Source: Ricinus communis
Taxonomy: Eukaryota > Streptophyta > Magnoliopsida > Malpighiales > Euphorbiaceae
Length of the DNA: 64,000 nucleotides
Assembly: GCF_019578655.1 (NCBI RefSeq)
Contig: NC_063256.1
Location: 15,503,916-15,567,915, forward strand
Direction: 5' to 3'
The notes beneath the pieces are model-generated. The model saw only the letters and a program-made list of their open reading frames with translations. It was not told the DNA's origin and searched no databases. The translations under genes and the position numbers were made by a program. Positions 43,641-53,892 of the stretch are shown here, piece after piece (the stretch's first letter is position 1; the number at the start of each line of letters is the position of its first letter).

Positions 43641-44405
43641 TGTAGCTGGGGAGGTATATAGTGGCTGTATACACACGCTTGGTGTGTCATATCCGCAGAT
43701 GTGGGTTGAGATTTCTGATGATGCTGAGGGGTACAGTGCCAGCCAGTCCAAGGCGTCTAACTTGCCTGAGGGACTGCGGTACTTGCATGCATTGCTAACT
43801 AGGACCATCAATAGTAGGGGAGACAACGGTGGTGTAGTGACCCAGTCGGACCTGTTTATACTTTACAACATGCACCAGAGCTAGTCAGTCGACATGGGAT
43901 ACTTGTTGGCCAGACAGATCAGTGCCTTTTGCAAAAACTCAAAGAAGGTATTTTTCTATTTTAGGACTTACATTACTTGGCTGGCTATGAGCTTAGGGGT
44001 TTTAGAGGAGGCAGTACCATATTTGACAGAGCTGAGGGTGATGGAGACTTTGGGACTTCCCTGGTTGGTTAGTATGGGGATGGTGACTCGTAAGCAGGGT
44101 CCGCTAGGACCAGAGTATAGACTGAGGAATGCTCTCTTGGCAGCATGCAGAGGGGAGCGACCTGCCCCATGAGCCCCTAGTACACAGGATGTTCCACCTC
44201 CTTCTTCTGATATCCCAGAGTCTTCCTCTATACCGTCTACTTCAGCTCCTTTTGGGTCTTCTTCAGCTGTTCTAGGAGTCTCCCCTATTAAGTTTAGAGA
44301 GCTGTAGCTTAGAGTGCAGAGGTTGGCAGAGGAGCAGCAGCAGCACTTCATTCGAGTAGAGGCTTTTCAGGAGGACCTTTTACAGCGTCAGGTTGAGTTT
44401 CAGAG
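43641..44405 (+). pseudogene. Post-pol ORF of element F, first part
   Basis: Homologous to the element A ORF from its middle on: QSKASNLPEGLRYLHALLTR, YLLARQISAFCKNSKKVFFY and LAMSLGVLEEAVPYL. A Pro/Ser-rich stretch and a coiled-coil stretch (QRLAEEQQQHFIRVEAFQED) follow. There are stops at about 43882 and elsewhere. The reading is cut at 44405 by element G and resumes in the same frame at 49978 once one copy of the CAGAG duplication is ignored. Function of this family is unknown. Confidence 0.65.
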
Positions 44406-45701
44406 TGATGTGCTAAATTATGTTAGCTACAATCTAAGGCAGTGTACCTATCGATGCAGTCTAGCACTAATGGCGAGTATCAAGGTCGTATTCCTCAGGA
44501 AAGTGAAAGCCTAGAGTTACTCCTTTGTTCTTTGTTATATTAACCTAAAATGAGTGATGAATACTTTCTAAACTAACTAATAGCTACAATCTAAGTTCTA
44601 AGAGAGATGCAAGAGTAATTGATAACTAAAATAACTAAGGCAAGAGAGCAAACCCAAAGGGAACCTAAACTAGTTGGCAATCAAACAAAACATAAAGGAT
44701 TGTTGAGTCTAATTATGCTACCCATAGACGAATTCTTAACTGAATTCGGTTTCCCTCTCGAGATAACCGAATTCCTAAATCTAATAACCTAAAGTTGGAA
44801 TCTCTTCCTAACGATTGATTCTTAAATTAGCATTAAGCTTTAATCCGCCTCTATTAAGCTTTGTTAATTCTTAATCCGACTAGTTAATTAACCTTATCTC
44901 TAAGCGATTATTAACCAGCTCTTGCTATTCAAAATTCCAATTGCCAAATGGACTTCTCAATCACACAAAGCAATCTAAATACACAATTCACAACGTCTCA
45001 TGAACAATGCATTATCTTATTAATATTGAAAGCAAGAAGAATACAAAACTAATCCAAACAATCCAACAATATAATACTAAGCCAACATAGTAAAGAAATC
45101 CCAATGGATTTAATCAATCTAGCTAATCATGTTCATTATCAAAATACACAATAATTCAATTACAACAAAAAGTAAAGTTAGAGAAACCCGATTACACCAT
45201 TGGATGAGAGTAAACAGCCCCAATTCCTCTTGCTCAAGTTGAATCGATTCTTGTTCCTTTTGCTCGAATTGAAAACCAATCAACGAACCTCGCCCAATCT
45301 CCGATCTTTGAAGGGAATCCGATTGAAACCTTGATCCAAGTCTCCTTTTCCCTTGGTTCCAGCTCAGAAAACCCTTAAAGAGAGAAATATTAGGGTTTGG
45401 ACGTTCTCCCCCGCTCTCTTTTTCTTTCCTCTCTTCTTTCTTTTAACTAATTTCCCTTGTCGCCGCCAACAAGGCCGTGTTGGTGGCCGTGTTCAGCTTC
45501 CTCTTACACGTACTTAGCTTGTTTCGGCAGCTTCGGCGTCTAATTATGCTCCAATTCTTCCCTTTATCATCCTTTGACTTCTTTTGGACCTAATGCACAC
45601 AAACAGACGCATAGGGTGAGTGTTGGGACCAATTCACATCCAAATGTCCATAAAATCAATCTTAAAAACTCCATTTAGATGTGGGTATTTTATGCACATC
45701 A
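44406..45701 (-). repeat. 3' LTR of element G
   Basis: Minus strand starts TGATGTGCATAAAATACC and ends ...CTCA-type AACATAATTTAGCACATCA. The first part (U3 side) is nearly the same as family B, while the last part resembles the A/C family end (TAGACTGCATCGATAGGTACACTGCC). Contains GGCCGTGTT words near 45475-45500. Confidence 0.85.
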
Positions 45702-47246
45702 AATAACCCCACACTTAGCTCATTACTTGTCCTCAAGCAATCAAAAGTAAAATAAGGAAAATAAACCACTAAGGAACAATACTTAAACTAACAGACAAGC
45801 TAGAGAGCTCCTGCACATATCCTTAACAAGGGTAAGTCAAAAAAAAAAGAAACAAAGCAATCAATTCAAATATCACAACCAAGATGCTAATAATTCGCAA
45901 AATACTGTCTTAACAAAATTATTCAGAACCAACTCCTCACCAGATTCACTCTAAATCACTCAAAGTGTTTAAAGGGTAGTGTTTAATCGCGTAATGCATC
46001 AACTACTGCCTTACTTACAATATGCTTGCTCTTAAATCCTACTCCTACCACTTATGGAGAGTCGACAACCATGTCAAGATGTCTTTATAAGGGTTGTAAT
46101 GGGGATTAGGTAGGGGTAGGTAAATTTGATAAGAATTGAACCTATGGTGTTCTGCAATGAGAGAAATGACCTGCACACAAGCCACAATAATTACAAGGGA
46201 TAAACAATAAACAGTAGTCCAAGGTGTGAAATAGGAATCAAGTCAAAATGTGAACTCCCAAAAGCAACTAAACAATTAGCTCATTTACTTTCTTTTTTTT
46301 CATCACCCTTCCCTCGATTCTTCTTCTTTCTTTTCTTCTTTTTTTTTTTTCTCTTTTCTTTCATAAGGGAAGAACATTCACATAATAGAGTGAATTTCTT
46401 TTGGATTGAAGAAAGCTGCTACAAGATTCCAGACTATTTCCAAGACAAAAATTCCCAATAAACAACTCATATGCAAAATTATAACCTAAAGCAGAATAAA
46501 ACTAATTGGTAATGGAATATGATAAAAAAATGGTGAAAGAAAGGGTTATCTACAGAATCAATAAATGAATGAATGCTATTTGGCTAGAATGAAAAATTTA
46601 AATGTCTCTATCATACCAAAGTGTTAAACTCTCCTTGTGGCCCTCATAAGCAGTACCGAGCAAGTTCTAAAAGTAAAGACAGTAATTGGCACTCTCAACA
46701 AGAAATAAATACAAGCATATAAAGTGTATGCTTACAATTTAGGCTCAATTTCTCATAAGTGTGCTTTTGAGTAGGTTCCAAAAAAAAATCATCAAAACAG
46801 AATTAAATAAACCAAAGCAACTTAGTGCAAAACTCAAACTAATTATCTTACAATCTTCCGTAAAAATCAACACTATCGGTTTTACCCGATCACATGGACA
46901 TAAACAGGATTTCAAAAGCAAGTTAACAGTAAGAGCATCGAAACAAAGTTCAAAATTTTCAAAATTTTATAAAAAATTGCACAAAGAATAAACAAATAAC
47001 TGAGATGGGATAAATATCACCCACCCCACACTTGAAGGACACATTGTCCCCAGTGTACAAACTATAAGAAATCAAAAAGGAGAAAGAACTAATACTGCCC
47101 TGACTACAGCTCCGGAGTGAAAAGAGGTGCATCAGCAGGTATATCAAGGCGTTGGCTAGTCTGTGGTAGAGGAGTGGCTGCAAATAATAAAATAAAGACT
47201 TAAAATCGAACTGAAATAAAAATTAAATAAAATATGAAAACTAAAA
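45702..47246 (-). other. 3' noncoding region of element G
   Basis: On the minus strand a T-rich stretch ends TTATTATTTGCAG (about 47179) and joins directly to CCACTCCTCTACCACAGAC, the tail of the post-pol ORF of F (compare 50265-50285). After that the region matches 50340-51844 of F, including the GACAATGTGTCC/GGGGTGGGTGATA words and the GAGGACAAGTAATGAGC end. Confidence 0.6.
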
Positions 47247-48565
47247 CTAATAAAATGTTTCAAAACAAAAGGTTAAAATATTAGAGATTAAAGATAAAGT
47301 TTGGGGTGCCTCCCAAAAGCGCTTCTTTTTGATGTGATGAGTCTTCTTAGCTGGACTCATGGTGAAAAGCAAACGGGCATTATCGACGACCATCCATCCT
47401 TCTTCCAAGGAAATGTCTTCAAGTATATGCTTAGAGGGATAATCGTTAATTTCCTCTTCCCGACTATCAAGCAAGCTGCCAGTATGATGGGCAAAACTCA
47501 CTCCTCGTATAATTGCACATAGTCATGATGCTCTAGGGGCTCTTTCAATTTGAAAGCTGAAGTTTCACCAATTGGAAGGATTGACGGTTGGGCAATTTCT
47601 TCATGTACGTCGATGGTTTTCTCGAGTCCTTGGCTTGGTTCACTTGCTAGAAGAAACTCGAGCTCTTTCAAGACTTCTTCATTGGATAACTCGTGCTCAT
47701 CTTCCATCATCGAAGGGACTTGTGAAAAATCCACCAAAAATTCCTCTAATTGCAACTCAGCATCATCAACTGTACGTTTTTGCTGATAGTCTTTCAGAGG
47801 AATCATGTTTGCCTCTTCCTTTTCTGGTTCTATCTCCATGTTCAAAGAGTCGTCCTGCATAAAAGCATCATCATCAAACATAATAGATAAACCAGAAAAA
47901 TTCTCACCTAAATGCAAAGTGACGGCGCTCAAATGTTCCTCGGATTCAGTAGCATTTGATGGAGTTCCCAATTGCTCTTCAGCTAGTAACTTGAAGACTA
48001 AGCCTACTTGATGCTCTATGTTCTTAATCGAGGCTTGTTGATCTTCAAGTATCCTCTCTGTTTGTTGGAATCTATCCTCAAGACTTCCAATAAACCTCGC
48101 CATCAGCTCCTCTGACACTAACTCTTCACCTTGAGTTGATGGTGCAAGATTAGGCTGTTGAAATTCTGGTAGTTCTTAGCCATCTAAGATCCATCCAAAG
48201 GGTGAATGAATAATTCACCTGTTCATAGTTATAAGAACAATGAGCAATATCACTATACAATGGACAATCATTACTCAAATTTATCTTCCATACGAGTCAT
48301 TTGGCCAATTTTCGGTATAATTCACCTGTTCATAGTTATAAGAACAATGAGCAACATCACTATACAATGGACAATCATTACTCAAATGTAAACCACAACA
48401 AAATTCACAAAAAACTTGAGATGAAAGGATAGGAGTGGAGAGTTGATCGGTAGCCCTACAAAACGATTCCACTCGAGCTTCTAAAGATGCACGGGTATCC
48501 CAATTTTTAGCACTCTCTTGGTTCCTGATCCCATTTTCTAAAGTGTCATACAAAGAGTTTAGCAT
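47247..48565 (-). pseudogene. Element G gag remnant fused to pol linker
   Basis: 48565-48281 begins MLNSLYDTLENGIRNQESAK and includes FCEFCCGLHLSNDCPLYSD, a Cys/His-type stretch. 48118-47498 has QTERILEDQQASIKNIEHQV, LSAVTLHLGENFSGLSIMF and DEHELSNEEVLKELEFLLAS. 47501-47247 ends KKTHHIKKKRFWEAPQ. The same gag-to-linker fusion as in element F shows the two are close relatives with one ancestral deletion. A duplicated segment lies at about 48216-48390. Confidence 0.65.
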
Positions 48566-48673
48566 TGAACCTCCTTATCATCCACTACCCGAATCATAAA
48601 ATTAACTAAATAAATATGTATAAATAAAAAAAAAATAATAAAAACAATAATCTAATTGTGTTAGCTAAAAACT

Positions 48674-49972
48674 TGATGCGTCCTAATTGTGTTAGCTACA
48701 ATCTAAGGTAGTGTACCTATCGATGCAGTCTAGCACTAATTGCGAGTATCAAGGTCGTATTCCTTGGGAAAGTGAAAGCCTAGAGTTACTCCTTTGTTTT
48801 TTGTTATATTAACCTAAAATGAGTGATGAATACTTTCTAAACTAACTAATAGCTACAATTTAAGTTCTAAGGGAGATACAAGAGTAATTGATAACTAAAA
48901 TAACTAAGGCAAGAGAGCAACCCAAAGGGAACCTAAACTAGTTGGCAATCAAACAAAAGATAAAGGATTGTTGAGTCTAATTATGCTACCCATGGATGAA
49001 TTCTTAACCAAATTCAGTTTCCCTATCGAGATAACCGAATTCCTAAATCTAATAACCTAAAGTTGGAATCTCTTCCTAAAGATTGATTCTTAAATTAGCA
49101 TTAAGCTTTAATCCGCCTTTATTAAGCTTTGTTAATTCTTAATCTGGCTAGTTAATTATCCTTATCTCTAAGCGATTATTAACCAGTTCTTGCTATTCAA
49201 AATTTCAATTGCCAAATGGACTTCTCGATCACACAAAGCAATCTAAACACACAATTCACAACGTCTCATGAACAATGCATTATCTTATTAATACTGAAAG
49301 CAAGAAGAATACAAAACTAATCCAAACAATCCAACAATATAATACTAAGCCAACACAGTAAAGAAATCCTAATGGATTTAATCAATCTAGCTAATCATGT
49401 TCATTATCAAAATAAACAATAATTCAATTACAACAAAGAGTAAAGGTAGAGAAACCCGATTACATCCTTGGATGAGAGTAAACAGCCCCAATTCCTCTTG
49501 CTCGAATTGAATCGATTCTTGTTCCTCTTGCTCGAATTGAAAACCAATCAATGAACCTCGCCCAATCTTCGATCTTTAAAGGGAATTCGATTGAAACCTT
49601 GATCCAAGTCTCCTTTTCCCTTGGTTCCAGCTCAGAAAACCCTTAGAGAGAGAAATATTAGGGTTTGGGACGTTCTCCCCTGCTCTTTTTTTTCTTTCCT
49701 CTCTTCTTTCTTTTAACTAATTTCCCCTGTCGCCTGCCAACACGGCCATGTTGGTGGCCGTGTTCAGCTTCCTCTTGCTCGTACTTAGCTTATTTCGGCA
49801 GCTTCGGCATCCAATTATGCTCCAATTCTTCCCTTTATCATCCTTTGACTTATTTTGGACCTAATGCACTTAAACAGACACATAGGGTGAGTGTTAGGAC
49901 CAATTCACATCCAAATGTCCATAAAATCAATCTTAAAAACCCCATTTAGATGTGTGTATTTTACGCACATCA
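48674..49972 (-). repeat. 5' LTR of element G
   Basis: Minus strand starts TGATGTGCGTAAAATACAC and ends AATTAGGACGCATCA. It differs from the other LTR by scattered substitutions, so the insertion is not very recent. Just inside, AGTTTTTAGCTAACACAATT replaces the expected AGTTTTTGGCGCCGTTGCC. Confidence 0.85.
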
Positions 49973-50339
49973 CAGAGCCAGATGATGGCTCAGTTTGAGA
50001 GGCAGAGGGCTATGCTTGAGGCTCTGATTGAGCAGAGAGGTAGGTTAGAGGCCTCTATGGTCACTAATATTTTTTATGATATTTATGCTACAGATTATGC
50101 CACTGCCAGTCCACAGAGCTGGATTCCAGTATAAAGCCATTTTGACATCCCTCTAGCGGATGATCCAGTTGACCTTTCTTCTCCGACTGAGCATCCTTCA
50201 CCAGAGCAACCTGACGAGCCTCCTACTGACACTGTTCCTACTGACCCACCAGCTCCTGCAGCCGCCACTCCTCCACCACAAACTAGCTAGCGCCCTGATA
50301 TCCCTGATGATGCACCTTTTTTCCCTCTGGAGCCATAGT
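49973..50339 (+). pseudogene. Post-pol ORF of element F, last part
   Basis: Continues the coiled coil (QMMAQFERQRAMLEALIEQR), then a Pro/Thr-rich acidic tail with PTDTVPTDPPAPAAATPPPQ, ending at TAG about 50339. It contains further stops (50132, 50288). Confidence 0.6.
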
Positions 50340-51844
50340 CAGGGCAGTATTAGTTTTTTTTCCTTTTTCATTTCTTATATTATTTTTTTTGTACACTGGG
50401 GACAGTGTGGGGTGGGTGATATTTATATACACTTGTTTTCTTGTATTTTGTTTATCTTTTAGCTTTATTTATCTTGTGTGTTTTTTATTTTGTTTTTATT
50501 TTTCTTGTATATAAAATTTGGATCCTTTTCTAGTGTATATATCGCATTTTATTTATCCCATCTCAGTTATTTGTTTATTCTTTGTGCAATTTTTTGTAAG
50601 ATTTTGAAAATTTTTCACTTTGTTTCGATGCTCTTACTGTTGACTTGCTTTTGAAATCCTGTTTATGTCCATGTGATCGGGTAAAACCGATAGTGTTGAG
50701 TCTTGCGAAAGAATTAAGTTAATTAGTTTAAGTTTTGCACTAAGTTGCTTTGGTTTATTTAATTCTGTTTTGATGATTTTTGTTTGGAACCTACTCAAAA
50801 AGCACACTTGTGAGAAATTGAGCCTCAATTGTAAGCATACACTTTATATGCTTTTATTTATTTCTTGTTAAGAGTGCCAATTACTGTCTTTATTTTTAGA
50901 ACTTGCTCGGTAATGCTTCTGAGGGCCACAAGGAGAGTTTAACACTTTGGTATGATAGAGGCACTTAGGTTTTTCATTCTAGCCAAATAGCCTTCATTCG
51001 TTTATTGATTCAGTAGATAACCCCTTCTTTCATCATTTCTATCATATTTCATTACCACTTAGCTTTATTCTGTTTTGGGTTATGATTTTGCATATGAGTT
51101 ATTTTTATTGGGAATTTTTATCTTGGGAATAGTGTTGGAAACTTGTAGTAGCTTCCATCAATCCAAAAGAAATTCACTATATTATGTGAATGTTTCTTTC
51201 CTTATATATATATATATAATAAGAAGAATAAGAGGGAAGGGTGATGAAAAGAAAGAAAGTAAGTGAGCTAATTGTTTAATTACTTTTGGGAATTTACATT
51301 TTGACTTGATTCCTATTTCCCACCTTGGACTACTGTTCATTGTTTATCCCTTGTGATTATTGTGGCTTGTGTGCAGGTCATTTATCTCATTGCAGAACAC
51401 CATAAGTTCAACTCTTACCAAATCTACCTAGCCCTACCTAATCCCCATTACAACCCTTATAAAGACCTCTTGACATGGTTGTTGAATCTCCATAAGTGGT
51501 AAGAGTAGGATTTAAGAGCAAGCATATGGTAAGTAAGGCAGTATTTGATGCATTGAGCGATTAAACACTACCCTTTAAACACTTTGAGTGATTTAGAGTG
51601 AATCTTGTGAGGAGTTGGTTCTGAATAATTTTGTTGAGATAGTATTTTGTGAATCATTAACATCTTGGTTGTGATACTTGAATTGATTGCTTTGTTTCTT
51701 TTTGCTTGACTTATGCTTGTTAAGGATATGTGCAGGGGCTTTCTGGCTTGTTTATCAGTTTAAGTGTTGTTCCTTAGTGGTTTATTTTCCTTGTTTTACT
51801 TTTGATTGCTTGAGGACAAGCAATGAGCTAAGTGTGGGGTGATT
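50340..51844 (+). other. 3' noncoding region of element F
   Basis: No gene. CTGGGGACAGTGTGGGGTGGG at about 50396 and GAGGACAAGCAATGAGC followed by TAAGTGTGGGG (51831-51839, possible polypurine tract) just before the LTR. Matches element G on the other strand. Confidence 0.6.
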
Positions 51845-53202
51845 TGATGTGCGTAGAATACACACATCTAAATGGGGTTTTTAAGGCTGATTTTATGTAC
51901 ATTTGGATGTGAATTGGTCCCAACACTCACCCTATACGTCTGTTTGTGTGCATTAGGTCCAAAAGAAGTCAAAGAGTGATAAAGGGAAGAATTGGAGCAG
52001 AATTGGATGTCAAAGTTGCTGAAACAAGTCAAGTTCGCGCATGAGGAAGCTGAACACAACCGTGTTGGTTTTAACACTAGTCGTGTTCCCAACACGTTTT
52101 GAAGAGCAAGCCGTGTTCCCAACACAGGCACCAAAATGGGACATGTTTGCGGCAGCTGGACGAATTACTTAAAAATAAACAAAAGAGGGAAACACAAAAA
52201 AAAAAGAAAAAAAGAAGGGAGGACGTCCCAAACTCTATTCTTTCTCTCTCTAAGTGTTTTCTGAGCTGGAACTAAGGAAAAAGGAGACTTGGACCAAGGT
52301 TTCAATTGGATTCTCTTCGAAGATTGAAGATTGGGCGAGGTTCGTTGATTGGTTTCAGTTCGAGCAAGAGGAACAAGAATCGATTCAAGATTGGGCAAGA
52401 GGAATTGGAGCTGTTTACTCTCATCCAAGGGTGTATTCGGGTTTCTCTACCTTTACTCATTGTTGTAATTGAATTCTTATTGGTTTTGATAATGAACATG
52501 ATTAGCTAAACTTGTTAACCCATTGGGGGTTCTTTATCTAGGGATTTTTGTACTTAACTTTTGAATTGAATGTATTGACTTTCAATATTGGTTTGCAATG
52601 GAAGTGCTTATTGATTTGTTCTTCATATCTTGTTGAATGATTATTGGAATTTGAATGTCCTTGAGAAAGACGTTTAGATTTGGATTATCCTTTGCAACCT
52701 AGAATTGATTTCGCCCAGAGATAAGGTGTTCGTTCTACCGGATTGAGAATTAACAACTCTCAATAGTGTTAAATGGTACATAATGCTAATTTGGATAATT
52801 AGAGTTAGGAAGAGATTTCAACCTAATTAATCTAAGTTAAGATGTTAGTGTCCTTGAGAAAGGCGTTAATTGCGTAGAGATTTTCCCACGGAAATTGAAT
52901 TCAATCAATCAATTCCATCTTTAGTTTCCATTCCCTAGAGACAAGAATTCCTAAGGGGTTATTCCTTAACTTGAATTAATCCTTCCCTAGTAGCCGTAGT
53001 TAGATAACAATTAGAGTAGCTTTAGTTCATTTCGTATTTAGCATTCGACGCCATTTTTAAGATTAGATAACAGAGAAGATTGAGTAGGTTTAGGTTCACA
53101 CATTCTTTGGGGAATACGACACTTGGTACTCGCCGTTAGCTATACTCCACCGACAGGTACACTGCCTTAGGTCGTAATCTTGCTTTAGGATTTACCGCTA
53201 TC
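51845..53202 (+). repeat. 3' LTR of element F (family B, near complete)
   Basis: Starts TGATGTGCGTAGAATACAC and ends CCGCTATC, lacking only the terminal A or so. Contains AACACAACCGTGTTGG and GCCGTGTTCCCAACAC words (52050-52130). It is the reference copy for the fragments at 5785-7087 and 41268-41790. Confidence 0.8.
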
Positions 53203-53405
53203 CTGCTCATCTAACCAAGGCCCCCAAGAGAATGAAGAAGTGGGCGGATGGAAAGAAGAGTCACTCAGAGTTTGAGGAGGGAGATTTAGTGATGGTAAAG
53301 CTCCTTCCCCATCAAAGCCCAAGATTTGGTAAGGAACTTCAAGGATTTAATCGAGGCGTACAACGGGGATGCGACGAGGGCGTCGCCAGAATGAGTGGGG
53401 GAGAA
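53203..53405 (+). pseudogene. C-terminal end of a gypsy integrase
   Basis: Reads HLTKAPKRMKKWADGKKSHS and GDLVMVKLLPHQSPRFGKE, typical of chromovirus-type gypsy integrases. A frame break near 53340 leads to IEAYNGDATRASPE and a stop just before the LTR. Upstream parts are gone. Confidence 0.7.
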
Positions 53406-53490
53406 TGTCACAGCCTGCAGATTTCCCCTTCTCGCACGAAGGTTCAGAGGCCCAAGAAGCCTCCAGAGTTCGCTATAAAGCAAGGGAGGA

Positions 53491-53560
53491 TTCTAGAACA
53501 TTCTAGAATCATCTAGAAGAATCTGGAAGCATTTAGGACATTCTAGAATAATCTAGAAGC
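53491..53560 (+). promoter_or_regulatory. Seven-unit 10-bp array resembling heat-shock elements
   Basis: Units TTCTAGAACA, TTCTAGAATC, ATCTAGAAGA, ATCTGGAAGC, ATTTAGGACA, TTCTAGAATA, ATCTAGAAGC. The first two give alternating TTC and GAA every 5 bp (TTCnnGAAnnTTCnnGAA), the consensus bound by heat-shock factors. It ends about 107 bp upstream of the LTR TATA box. Confidence 0.65.
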
Positions 53561-53666
53561 ATGTATAATGTGTAGATAAGTATAGAAGTCTGTAGAACAT
53601 TCTAGATACTTAATCTTAGCTATTAGATCAAATGTATCCTCACCGTCCATTGAGGAGGTGGAGGCC

Positions 53667-53675
53667 TATATATAG
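53667..53675 (+). promoter_or_regulatory. TATA box of the 53406-53892 LTR
   Basis: TATATATAG, about 260 bp into the LTR and followed by a CT-rich leader (TCTCTCTCTAAAAGCTCTCT). Confidence 0.6.
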
Positions 53676-53892
53676 CTTAGAGAATTCATTTGTAATGATC
53701 AAGTAAAAAATCAAGCAATTTCTCTCTCTAAAAGCTCTCTAAGCTTTCTTAAGCTCTCTTTTGTTCTTCTTGCCATCCTAGCTATCATTTTGCCTAGCAT
53801 TTGAAGAGTAAGGCTGACTAGCTTACTTGTCTGAGGGGAGAAAGTAGTTAGTGCCGCACGGTTCGTTGGTAGAAAGACCAAGCCCGTGACAT

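Larger units (their letters stand above)
44406..49972 (-). mobile_element. Complete non-autonomous LTR element G nested in F
   Basis: Two LTRs of 1296 and 1299 bp (44406-45701, 48674-49972) in the same minus orientation enclose 2972 bp with only gag-derived reading frames. The flanks are CAGAG on both sides (44401-44405 and 49973-49977), a 5-bp target duplication. There is no pol and no recognisable primer-binding site next to the 5' LTR. It must have moved using enzymes from a relative, or it lost the site later. Confidence 0.9.
41268..53202 (+). mobile_element. Athila-related element F lacking most of pol, split by element G
   Basis: Parts: truncated 5' LTR (41268-41790), tRNA-Asp primer-binding site, gag remnants, a short pol linker piece, post-pol ORF (interrupted by element G at 44405/49978), 3' noncoding region, 3' LTR (51845-53202). 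No protease, RT, RNase H or integrase is present, so it is non-autonomous. The 3' LTR lacks its last base or bases and abuts another element at 53203. Confidence 0.8.
53406..53892 (+). repeat. 3' LTR of a gypsy element with heat-shock-like array
   Basis: The 487-bp block starts TGTCAC and ends GTGACA, a 6-bp terminal inverted repeat. It has a TATATATAG box at 53667-53675 and the array described separately. It directly follows the integrase end, so it is the 3' LTR of that element. Confidence 0.75.

Noticed and set aside
47550..48011. Plus-strand Ser-rich ORFs within element G
   Set aside because: Antisense shadows of the gag-derived ORF at 47498-48118.
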